From the NCBI GenBank assembly GCA_964403775.1, contig CAYOHL010000033.1:1-9734 (forward strand): DNA of 9,734 bases, in the 5' to 3' direction. The position numbers and the translations under genes are program-made. Below the pieces are notes generated by a model that saw only the letters and a program-made list of their open reading frames with translations, did not search any database and was not told the DNA's origin. Position 1 is the first letter of the stretch. The number at the start of each line of letters is the position of its first letter. This DNA comes from CG1-02-33-12 sp964403775. GTDB taxonomy: Archaea > Nanobdellota > Nanobdellia > Woesearchaeales > CG1-02-33-12. This document shows, one piece after another, positions 1 to 5,760 of the stretch.

Positions 1-7
1 TATTATC

Positions 8-547
8 ATGATGAAAGGTGAGCAGAAATTAGTGCCTAAAGAGGAAATAACCAGTCTGAAAAAAGAGGTTAAGGAGCTGAAGAAAGCATTACTGCAGAGA
101 AAATTTAAAACAAAAGAATCAATTTCAACTAAAGGCCTCAAGGAATCAATGGACAACCTTTCTGATGCAATAAATGAGCTTGTTAACCTTTTTACTGTTG
201 CAAAGGACATGCAGCAACAGGGCGCTTTTGAAGAGCCCAAGCCTCAAACAGCTGCTGAAATGCAGTCATTGGTTGAGCAGAACAGGGCAATGGCAAAGGG
301 CATACTTGCAATTACACAAATGCTCAAGGAATATCTGCCGCAATTGGTTAACCTTGTCAGGGGAAGCCAAAAATACAAGATACTTAGGGTGAAACAGGAT
401 TCTAAGCCATCTCCTATATTTTCTAAACCAAAACCGCAACCAAAAGAAGCAACAGATTTTGGGTCATCAGGCCTTCCCTTAATGCCTGATTTTAACCATA
501 GTTTTGATTTGCCAAAAGAACAGGAAGATGATTCTGAGCAGGATTAA
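8..547 (+). CDS. Coiled-coil protein of unknown function
   Basis: I do not recognise this 179-residue protein. Residues about 10-32 form a strongly charged Lys/Glu coiled coil (LKKEVKELKKALLQ). Two further predicted helices follow at about 45-72 and 82-120, the second rich in Met, Gln and Leu (AITQMLKEYLPQLVNLV). From about residue 130 the chain becomes a Pro/Lys-rich, probably disordered linker (SKPKPQPKE) ending in an acidic tail (EQEDDSEQD). There is no signal peptide or membrane segment, so it is probably cytoplasmic. Tandem ATGs lie at 8 and 11, and the frame stays open to the window edge, so the true start may be further upstream. Only two bases separate its stop from the next ATG, so the two genes are surely cotranscribed and probably translationally coupled. 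Helix-tail architecture suggests an oligomeric scaffold or adaptor, but this is inference. Confidence 0.75.
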   Translation: MMKGEQKLVPKEEITSLKKEVKELKKALLQRKFKTKESISTKGLKESMDNLSDAINELVNLFTVAKDMQQQGAFEEPKPQTAAEMQSLVEQNRAMAKGILAITQMLKEYLPQLVNLVRGSQKYKILRVKQDSKPSPIFSKPKPQPKEATDFGSSGLPLMPDFNHSFDLPKEQEDDSEQD

Positions 548-549
548 AC

Positions 550-816
550 ATGGAAACCAATACCTCTGATATTAACCTAAGAGCAATAGGCAGGATTACA
601 GAACTTTTATGCAGGGCAGGCATTAGAATAAAAAACCAGGAAAATGAGCTGGAAACAGCAAGAAAACAAAGAATCATTAAAATAAGGCAGAAAATTGAGA
701 TGCTTGAATCAAGGTACAAAGCATTAAAGGAAAAAAACAAGAACAATATAAGGCTTGATGACCTTAATATGCACTTAAGCTTAATAAAAAAAAGACTGGA
801 AAAAATACCTGCTTAA
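550..816 (+). CDS. Small coiled-coil protein of unknown function
   Basis: This is an 88-residue, almost entirely helical, highly basic and charged protein. Residues about 28-64 have heptad-like spacing of Leu/Ile/Met among Lys, Arg and Glu (ENELETARKQRIIKIRQKIE), typical of a coiled coil. A second helix covers about 69-86. It follows the larger coiled-coil gene with a 2-base gap and no good Shine-Dalgarno of its own, which fits translational coupling. The pair could form a hetero-oligomeric bundle, but no family is recognisable. Its TAA (814-816) overlaps the stop of the convergent gene on the other strand within the palindrome TTAA. Gene reality is supported by the tight junctions on both sides. 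Confidence 0.7.
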   Translation: METNTSDINLRAIGRITELLCRAGIRIKNQENELETARKQRIIKIRQKIEMLESRYKALKEKNKNNIRLDDLNMHLSLIKKRLEKIPA

Positions 817-995
817 AGGTCTTTTTTCATCACTGTGTTTCTGTTGTTCTCTTTTGCCCTTCTGCATGCCTCTTCAATAAGTGCTTTAACTTTCTCATTA
901 AGGGCATCAGCAAATTCTCCGGAAACATTTAGCTTTTTATCATCATATTTTGCAAGCTCCTTTATCTTTGCCTTGACAACAACCATGCCTGTCAT
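813..995 (-). CDS. DUF1931-like histone-fold protein
   Basis: This 60-residue protein starts VVVKAKIKELA and ends with a basic helix-loop-helix, KALIEEACRRAKENNRNTV followed by MKKDL. The pattern of VKAKIKE, NVSGEFADAL, then RAKxNxRxTV and a terminal K/R-D-L is what I know from the DUF1931 family of histone-fold proteins in archaea and some bacteria. RNTVMKKDL corresponds to the loop-2 and alpha-3 start of histones (compare GRKTVHEGDI in the histone at 6871). The likely role is DNA binding or nucleoid organisation; this is a family-level inference. The first ATG is chosen because GGTGAT (positions 1004 to 999) sits just before it; a second in-frame ATG lies three codons in. A TATA-like CTTTATATAAT at about 1024-1035 gives it its own promoter between it and gltX. 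Confidence 0.72.
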   Translation of the reverse strand: MTGMVVVKAKIKELAKYDDKKLNVSGEFADALNEKVKALIEEACRRAKENNRNTVMKKDL

Positions 996-1023
996 TTTAT
1001 CACCAAAATTAAATCCTTTCTTG

Positions 1024-1036
1024 AATTATATAAAGT
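1024..1036 (-). promoter_or_regulatory. TATA box of the DUF1931-like gene
   Basis: Read on the minus strand the sequence is CTTTATATAATT, centred about 35 bases before the ATG at 995. A start site about 25 bases downstream would give a leader of roughly 10 bases carrying the GGTGAT site. It lies just beyond the gltX stop, so the small gene can be transcribed independently of gltX. Confidence 0.55.
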
Positions 1037-1046
1037 TTTCGTTAGG

Positions 1047-2735
1047 TTATTCGTGCGTGAACCAGAAACTTAATTTATCCTTTTCAATGCTGTCAAGCCT
1101 GCAGAAACCAAAGCGCTCAAACTGAACAACCTCATTTATTTTGATTTTTTTAACAGATGGCTCTGCCACCCCTCTCACAATTTCTGCATTTGGCATAAGT
1201 ACTTCAACAGAAACAAGCTTTTCATGCCTTGGAAGCCAGTGCATTATGCTCTTGCCCTGCTTTTTATATTTTTCAAGCTCAACTGAATCAAAGACAAACT
1301 GGTTTTTCTGTTTTTTGAAATTAAATGCATGCATAAGCCTGTAAAGCTCTCCCTGTTTCAGCTCCCTGAAGTCATTTTTTGGGATGTAAAACCTTTCATC
1401 TGTTTTAAGGCTTCTTGTGCCCCTATCATCATGCTCTGGATGAAGCTTTATCTTTACCTGCATTTCAGGGGCATTTTTTATTGCGATTTCCTTTGGCTCA
1501 TGAATAAAGAAATACCTGTTTGAGTTTGCATCAAGAATCTTCCTGCTTATTGATGAGATAACAGTCCAGTCAATGTTTGTCAGGGTTTTTGAAAGGCCCA
1601 CTTTAAGGGCAAGCTCATAAAACACCTCTGGGGCTATTCCTCTCCTCTTCAAAGCCCTTAATGTAACCAGTCTTGGGTCATCCCACCCAATTACTTTTTT
1701 TTCACTAATCAGTTTTCTTATTTCCCTGCCCTGTGTTATTGCGCCTGCAACATTGAAGCGGCCATATTGGATTATCTCTTGTTTTTTAAAACCAAACAAA
1801 TCCTTAATATAATCCTGCAGCTCAATTCTCATATTTCCGAACTCAGAGCTTCTCAAAATATGAGTTATTCCGCAGAATTCCTCTTCAACAGCATTCTCAA
1901 AATCATAGAGCGGCCAGACACAATATTTATTTTTCTGCCTGTAATGCTCTGCATAGATTATCCTGAATATCACCGGGTCCCTCATAACATGGTTGCCTGA
2001 TTTTAAGTCAATCTTTAATCTTAAGACGCACTCGCCTTCTTTGTATTTTCTGTTAAGCATGTTTTTCCATTCTTCAAGATTTTTTTCAGCAGAATTATTC
2101 CTGCACTCGCAAGAAAGCCCTTTATGCCTTAAATCCTGCATCTTCTCCCTTTTGCAAAAGCATACATAGGCCTTATTCCTCTTGATTAAGTCCTCAGCAA
2201 GCTTATAGAACCTTGGCATGTCATCAGAAACAAAAACAGTCTTGTCCGGCTTTATATCAAGGTATTCAAGAACATCCTCTTTCATTGCATCAACATACTC
2301 CTGTTTTGATGCAGTTGGGTTAGTGTCCTCAAACCTTAAAACAGCTTTGCCTTTGTATTTTTTGGCGTAAAGGTAGTTTAAAAGGAAGCTTAGTGCATGG
2401 CCTATATGGTTGTATTTAGAAGGCTCTGGTGGTATTCTTGTTACAACCTTTCCCATAACTGCATTTTTTAGCTCTGGAAGCCCTCTTTTCTCAGCTTTCT
2501 TTTTCTCAAGCATCTCAGGGGCAATCTGCTTCAGCTTTTTTTTCTGCTGCTCTAATGAAAGCTTGTTTACTTCTTTTACTGCCTTTTGTATACCCTTGCT
2601 GAGCTGTTTTATCCTGCTTTTAAGGCCTTCATCCTCCTTTAGAAGCTTGCCTATAACCGCTCCAGGATTGGCCTTTCCATTAAACTTAACAGCGTTTTGC
2701 AATGTATATTTTAATATTTTTTTCTTAATATCCAT
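1047..2735 (-). CDS. gltX: Glutamyl-tRNA synthetase (archaeal/eukaryal type)
   Basis: This class Ib aminoacyl-tRNA synthetase charges tRNA-Glu in the cytoplasm. In many archaea it also charges tRNA-Gln, for later amidation by GatDE. The length of 562 residues is normal for the archaeal family. An N-terminal helical extension (about 1-95) is followed by the class I HIGH signature (residues 110-113, in PPEPSKYNHIGHA). A four-Cys knuckle (C192, C194, C209, C211) fits the archaeal family's CxC...CxCR element. The GWDDPRL...RALKRRGI segment (350-366) and a beta-barrel anticodon-binding region from about 405 complete the fold. Two oddities: the expected KMSKS-like site reads AITQGREI (332-339), with no canonical KxSK, and the usual THVLRGKDH element reads THILRSSEF (291-299), closer to the eukaryotic GluRS/GlnRS pattern as I recall it. 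The gene has its own TATA box and appears leaderless. Confidence 0.95.
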   Translation of the reverse strand: MDIKKKILKYTLQNAVKFNGKANPGAVIGKLLKEDEGLKSRIKQLSKGIQKAVKEVNKLSLEQQKKKLKQIAPEMLEKKKAEKRGLPELKNAVMGKVVTRIPPEPSKYNHIGHALSFLLNYLYAKKYKGKAVLRFEDTNPTASKQEYVDAMKEDVLEYLDIKPDKTVFVSDDMPRFYKLAEDLIKRNKAYVCFCKREKMQDLRHKGLSCECRNNSAEKNLEEWKNMLNRKYKEGECVLRLKIDLKSGNHVMRDPVIFRIIYAEHYRQKNKYCVWPLYDFENAVEEEFCGITHILRSSEFGNMRIELQDYIKDLFGFKKQEIIQYGRFNVAGAITQGREIRKLISEKKVIGWDDPRLVTLRALKRRGIAPEVFYELALKVGLSKTLTNIDWTVISSISRKILDANSNRYFFIHEPKEIAIKNAPEMQVKIKLHPEHDDRGTRSLKTDERFYIPKNDFRELKQGELYRLMHAFNFKKQKNQFVFDSVELEKYKKQGKSIMHWLPRHEKLVSVEVLMPNAEIVRGVAEPSVKKIKINEVVQFERFGFCRLDSIEKDKLSFWFTHE

Positions 2736-2756
2736 TCTTTTAAATAATTTTAATTA

Positions 2757-2768
2757 GATATATAAAGC
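2757..2768 (-). promoter_or_regulatory. TATA box of gltX
   Basis: On the minus strand this reads GCTTTATATATC, centred about 27 bases before the gltX ATG. That spacing puts the predicted transcription start at or next to the ATG. There is no Shine-Dalgarno before the ATG, so the transcript is probably leaderless. Confidence 0.6.
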
Positions 2769-2802
2769 TTTTGTGTAAAATCTTTTAACTACTAAACTCA
2801 AT

Positions 2803-2813
2803 ATTTATAAATA
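2803..2813 (+). promoter_or_regulatory. TATA box of the metallophosphoesterase gene
   Basis: The sequence ATTTATAAATA is centred about 26 bases upstream of the ATG at 2834, the spacing expected for a leaderless archaeal transcript. It faces away from the gltX TATA box in the same 98-base gap. Confidence 0.6.
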
Positions 2814-2833
2814 ACAACCTTTTTTAAATAATC

Positions 2834-3715
2834 ATGCAGTATAGGGTATTATATACATCAGACATTCATGGAAATGAGACTCAATATCAAAAACTTGTAG
2901 ATTATGCAGTAAAGATATCTGCTGATATAGTTATTATTGGAGGGGATATAGCTCCAAAAAGGCGTTTAGCAGACAATTATATAGAATTTCAACAGCAGTT
3001 TTTTGAGCATAGGTTGCCAGAGATATTATGCCCGCTAAAAGAAAAACTTCCTGATTCTAAATTGTTTTTAATGATGGGCAATGATGATTGCAAAGCAAAC
3101 TCAGATATGCTGGAAAAGAATAGCCCTGGTTTGTATCAGCTAATTCATGGAAAAAGAATAAGTCTTACAAAAAAATTTGATATTGTAGGTTATTCTTATG
3201 TTCCAATTACCCCCTTTAAAATAAAGGACTGGGAGAAATTTGATTTAAGCAATGTTCCTTCATATCTTATGGAAGAATATGAAAATAGGAAAAGGACAAA
3301 TTACAGGTTAGACGGGCTTAAAAGCACAAAATCTGGATGGAAGGAATTTCAGTTCCTTAATAATATGGAAAAGCAGGACTCAATCCAGAAAGACCTGTCA
3401 GGCAAGCTCTTTCAAAAAAACACTAATAAAACAGTTTATGTTATTCATAGTCCGCCAAACCAAACAAGTTTAGACCGAGTTTTAACTAAAAACCATGTTG
3501 GAAGCATTGCTGTAAGATTATTTATTGAGGATTATCAGCCATATTTAACCCTTCATGGGCATATTCATGAGACTGTTGATGTATCAGGGAATTTTAAAGA
3601 TAACATTGGGAATACAATATGCTTAACTTCTGGAAATCACGATTCTTGGAGTAAATTAGCTGTCCTTGTTTTTGATTTATATGATCCTAAAAATACAGAC
3701 AGAATAATTCTTTAA
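2834..3715 (+). CDS. Calcineurin-like metallophosphoesterase
   Basis: This 293-residue protein carries the motif series of the calcineurin-like phosphoesterase fold, which hydrolyses phosphomono- or diesters with two metal ions. The motifs are DxH (D10, H12 in SDIHGN), GGD (D38), a GN-D motif (GNDD, N83-D84, where most members have GNH[D/E]), a lone metal-site His (H205 in VIHSPP) and GHIH near the C-terminus (HGHIH, 241-245). A 65-residue insert between motifs 3 and 4 (about 130-195, very Lys-rich) probably forms a cap. There is no signal peptide, so it acts in the cytoplasm. The substrate cannot be read from sequence; phosphatase, nucleotidase and phosphodiesterase remain possible. It has its own TATA box, no Shine-Dalgarno, and neighbours with which it shares no obvious function. 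Confidence 0.88.
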   Translation: MQYRVLYTSDIHGNETQYQKLVDYAVKISADIVIIGGDIAPKRRLADNYIEFQQQFFEHRLPEILCPLKEKLPDSKLFLMMGNDDCKANSDMLEKNSPGLYQLIHGKRISLTKKFDIVGYSYVPITPFKIKDWEKFDLSNVPSYLMEEYENRKRTNYRLDGLKSTKSGWKEFQFLNNMEKQDSIQKDLSGKLFQKNTNKTVYVIHSPPNQTSLDRVLTKNHVGSIAVRLFIEDYQPYLTLHGHIHETVDVSGNFKDNIGNTICLTSGNHDSWSKLAVLVFDLYDPKNTDRIIL

Positions 3716-3760
3716 TGCCTTTTAGACATTCTGTTTCAGACTAGACTTTGAATAATAACA

Positions 3761-3769
3761 TTTAAATAT
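3761..3769 (+). promoter_or_regulatory. Probable promoter of the oxidant-defence cluster
   Basis: TTTAAATAT lies about 60 bases before the rubrerythrin ATG. A start about 25 bases downstream would give a leader of roughly 30-35 bases containing the GGGGGT site (3811-3816). A second AT-rich stretch, CTATAAAAA at about 3783, sits too close to the ribosome site to be the main TATA box. No clear operator palindrome is visible here. Confidence 0.4.
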
Positions 3770-3823
3770 GAATATTAAACACCTATAAAAATTAAATAAA
3801 CTAAGATATAGGGGGTAAATAAA

Positions 3824-4369
3824 ATGACCAAAACAGAAAATAATCTAAAAGAGGCTTTTTCTGGGGAGAGCCAGGCAAGGAACAAGTATGACTATTTTGC
3901 AAAGGTTGCAAGAAACCAGGGATATCATTACATTGCAAAGATATTTGAGGAAACAGCTATTAATGAAATACAGCATGCAAAGGATGAGTTCAAGCTTTTA
4001 AAGGGAATAGGAGACACAAAAGCAAACCTAAAGGCAGCAATTGAGGGAGAAAATTATGAGCACACCAAAATGTATCCAAGAATGAAGAAAGAGGCAGAGA
4101 AGGAAGGAAACAAAGAGGCTGCAAAACTGTTCACAGAAATTGCTGAAGTAGAGGAAAACCATGAGAAAAGGTATAAAAAGCTCTTGGAAATGGTTGAAAA
4201 GGGAACTGTTTACAAAAGAGATAAGCCAATAAGATGGAAATGCTCAAAATGCGGCTATGTCTATGAGGGAAAAGAGCCGCCAGAAAAATGCCCATCATGC
4301 CAGCATCCTCGTGAGTATTATGAGCCAGAGTGCATGTGCTTTGAGGAAAATTGTGAATGCTGCAATTAG
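3824..4369 (+). CDS. Rubrerythrin with an extra Cys-rich tail
   Basis: Rubrerythrin reduces hydrogen peroxide at a diiron site, with electrons passed through a rubredoxin-like centre; it is a standard peroxidase of anaerobes. The four-helix ferritin-like domain covers about 1-125. It carries the expected carboxylates and ExxH pairs: E15 (SGES), E48xxH51 (NEIQH), E76 and E79 (EGENYEH) and E110xxH113 (EENH). The rubredoxin-like domain has C140xxC143 and C156xxC159. Unusually, the chain continues with five more Cys in the last 12 residues (C170, C172, C177, C179, C180), beyond the usual rubrerythrin end as I know it. GGGGGT lies 7 bases before the ATG. It is the first gene of a four-gene run on this strand, 12 bases before the glutaredoxin gene. 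Confidence 0.95.
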   Translation: MTKTENNLKEAFSGESQARNKYDYFAKVARNQGYHYIAKIFEETAINEIQHAKDEFKLLKGIGDTKANLKAAIEGENYEHTKMYPRMKKEAEKEGNKEAAKLFTEIAEVEENHEKRYKKLLEMVEKGTVYKRDKPIRWKCSKCGYVYEGKEPPEKCPSCQHPREYYEPECMCFEENCECCN

Positions 4370-4381
4370 GGAGCAGATAAA

Positions 4382-4627
4382 ATGCCAAAAATAATAGTGT
4401 ATTCAACGCCAGCATGCCCATGGTGCTATGCTTTAAAGGATTTTTTGAAAGAAAAGAAAATAAAATTTGAGGAGATTGATGTATCAAAAGACCAGAAAAA
4501 GGCAGAAGAGATGATAAGAAAATCAGGCCAGATGGCTGTTCCTCAGATTGAAATAAATGGCAAGATAATTGTTGGGTTTGACAAGGAATCAATAGAAAAA
4601 GAATTGGAAAACCTAAAATCCGATTGA
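4382..4627 (+). CDS. Glutaredoxin-like thiol-disulfide protein
   Basis: At 81 residues this has the size of small glutaredoxin/NrdH-type proteins. It shows the beta1 strand KIIVYST, the redox-active C12-P-W-C15 at the start of helix 1, and the cis-proline signature V53-P54-Q, then NGKIIVGFD. Such proteins shuttle electrons between thiols and disulfides in the cytoplasm. The ORF lies between rubrerythrin and superoxide reductase, so a plausible role is reducing protein disulfides or acting as an electron carrier for this cluster; that is inference from context. GGGAG overlaps the stop of the previous gene and lies 8 bases before the ATG, typical of an operon. The electron donor (glutathione, thioredoxin reductase or other) cannot be told from the sequence. 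Confidence 0.92.
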   Translation: MPKIIVYSTPACPWCYALKDFLKEKKIKFEEIDVSKDQKKAEEMIRKSGQMAVPQIEINGKIIVGFDKESIEKELENLKSD

Positions 4628-4650
4628 TAATAAAAATATGGGGGTGAAAA

Positions 4651-5034
4651 ATGACAAAACTAGGTGAGATGTACAAGTGTGCAGTTTGCGGTAACTTGGT
4701 TTCTGTTGTTGAAGCTGGCAAAGGAGAGCTTGTTTGCTGCGGACAGCCAATGAAGCTTCTTAAGGAGCATACTAAAGAGCAGGAGGGAAAAGAAAAACAT
4801 GTTCCGGTAATTGAAGCAGTTGAGGCAGGAATAAAAGTAAAAGTAGGCTCAGTTCCCCATCCAATGGAAAAAGGACATTATATTGAATTGATACAGCTGA
4901 TTAAAGAAAATGATATAATAACCGGAAAAAGACTTAGGCCATCAGACAAGCCAGAAGCAGAATTTTGTCTTGTAAATGTAAAAGGATTAAAGGCAAGAAT
5001 CTTATGCAATATGCATGGATTATGGATAAGCTGA
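4651..5034 (+). CDS. Superoxide reductase (desulfoferrodoxin, 2Fe type)
   Basis: This enzyme reduces superoxide to hydrogen peroxide without making oxygen. The N-terminal desulforedoxin-like domain has C10xxC13 and C29-C30, the ligands of centre I, which places it in the two-iron desulfoferrodoxin class. The catalytic domain carries the E48-K49-H50 motif (EKHVPVIE), H70 and H76 (PHPMEKGHYIE), then C119 and H122 (CNMHGLW). Together these are the four His and one Cys ligands of centre II plus the catalytic Glu-Lys pair. The length of 127 residues is normal for the family. GGGGGTGA (4640-4647) is a good ribosome site. The peroxide product is the substrate of rubrerythrin encoded two genes upstream, so cotranscription makes biochemical sense. 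Confidence 0.96.
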   Translation: MTKLGEMYKCAVCGNLVSVVEAGKGELVCCGQPMKLLKEHTKEQEGKEKHVPVIEAVEAGIKVKVGSVPHPMEKGHYIELIQLIKENDIITGKRLRPSDKPEAEFCLVNVKGLKARILCNMHGLWIS

Positions 5035-5055
5035 TATTTTCTTTATTTTTTCAAA

Positions 5056-5694
5056 ATGAAAAATTTAGTTAATGAAATAAAAAAACTTAGAAAATCTTCT
5101 GTAGGAAAAAAAATAGGAGAAAGACTAAAAGAGTTTGAAAGCTTTAGGAATAAGGATACAAAAGAGTGGTTTTCTGAGTTATGCTTATGTATACTTACTG
5201 CAAACTCAAAGGCAGTTACAGCATTAAAGATTCAAGAGGAATTAACTCCAAAAGGTTTCTGCGAATATCCATATGATTTAATAAAACAAACAATAAGAAA
5301 AAACAAGCACCGCTTTCACAACAACAAGGCAAAATACATTGTTTCTGCAAGAGAGCATATCAACATAAAAGATAAAATAACTGAATTAGCAAAGAAACAA
5401 GGAGAGAAAAAGGCAAGGGAATGGCTCGCTGACAGCATAAAAGGACTAGGTTTTAAGGAAGCCAGCCACTTCATGAGGAACGTGGGTTATAAAAATATTG
5501 CAGTAATTGACAGGCATATTTTAAACATTATGAAAGAAAACCTCTTAATAAAAGAAATCCCAAAATCAATCACAAGGAAAAAATACCTCGAGATTGAGAA
5601 TATTTTCAGCAAAACAGCAAAAACACTTAAGATGTCATGCGCAGAGCTTGACCTTTACATGTGGTACATGAAAACAGGGAAGGTTCTTAAATAA
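5056..5694 (+). CDS. ogg: 8-oxoguanine DNA glycosylase/AP lyase (Ogg2 type)
   Basis: This bifunctional base-excision enzyme removes oxidised guanine and cuts the abasic site. It belongs to the helix-hairpin-helix-GPD superfamily. The hairpin reads GLGFKEASHFMRNVG (130-144); K134 is the expected Schiff-base lysine and D152 (AVIDRHIL) the catalytic Asp. The length of 212 residues matches archaeal Ogg2 proteins. The chain ends in Lys (TGKVLK); in characterised archaeal Ogg2 enzymes the C-terminal Lys is, as I recall, part of the 8-oxoguanine pocket, and it is kept here. It starts 21 bases after the superoxide reductase stop without a clear Shine-Dalgarno; the gap is T-rich, so transcription may partly stop before it. 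Its position suggests coupling of oxidant removal with DNA repair. Confidence 0.9.
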   Translation: MKNLVNEIKKLRKSSVGKKIGERLKEFESFRNKDTKEWFSELCLCILTANSKAVTALKIQEELTPKGFCEYPYDLIKQTIRKNKHRFHNNKAKYIVSAREHINIKDKITELAKKQGEKKAREWLADSIKGLGFKEASHFMRNVGYKNIAVIDRHILNIMKENLLIKEIPKSITRKKYLEIENIFSKTAKTLKMSCAELDLYMWYMKTGKVLK

Positions 5695-5697
5695 AAT

Positions 5698-5714
5698 TTA
5701 CTATTAATTAGTAA
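5698..5714. repeat. 17-base palindrome before the deacetylase promoter
   Basis: TTACTA-TTAAT-TAGTAA has perfect 6-base arms around a 5-base centre. It lies just after the ogg stop and about 15 bases before the TATA box of the deacetylase gene. It could be an operator for a dimeric regulator or a weak hairpin in the 3' end of the ogg transcript. In AT-rich DNA it could also be chance. Confidence 0.35.
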
Positions 5715-5726
5715 TAAAAATAAAAA

Positions 5727-5738
5727 GATTTATAAACA
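5727..5738 (+). promoter_or_regulatory. TATA box of the deacetylase gene
   Basis: The sequence GATTTATAAACA, preceded by a purine-rich AAAAA that can serve as BRE, is centred about 28 bases before the ATG at 5761. No Shine-Dalgarno is present, so the transcript is probably leaderless. Confidence 0.6.
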
Positions 5739-5760
5739 CATAGATTATACATAGGCCATT

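Noticed and set aside
1000..1046. Terminator for gltX
   Set aside because: No T-run occurs on the RNA strand after the gltX stop; the gap instead holds a TATA box for the next gene, so read-through is possible.
4131..4721. Long open frame (196 codons) on the minus strand, antisense to rubrerythrin, glutaredoxin and superoxide reductase
   Set aside because: The translation is a low-complexity hydrophobic/Ser-His mix without motifs, and it lies opposite three well-identified genes; it is a codon-bias shadow.
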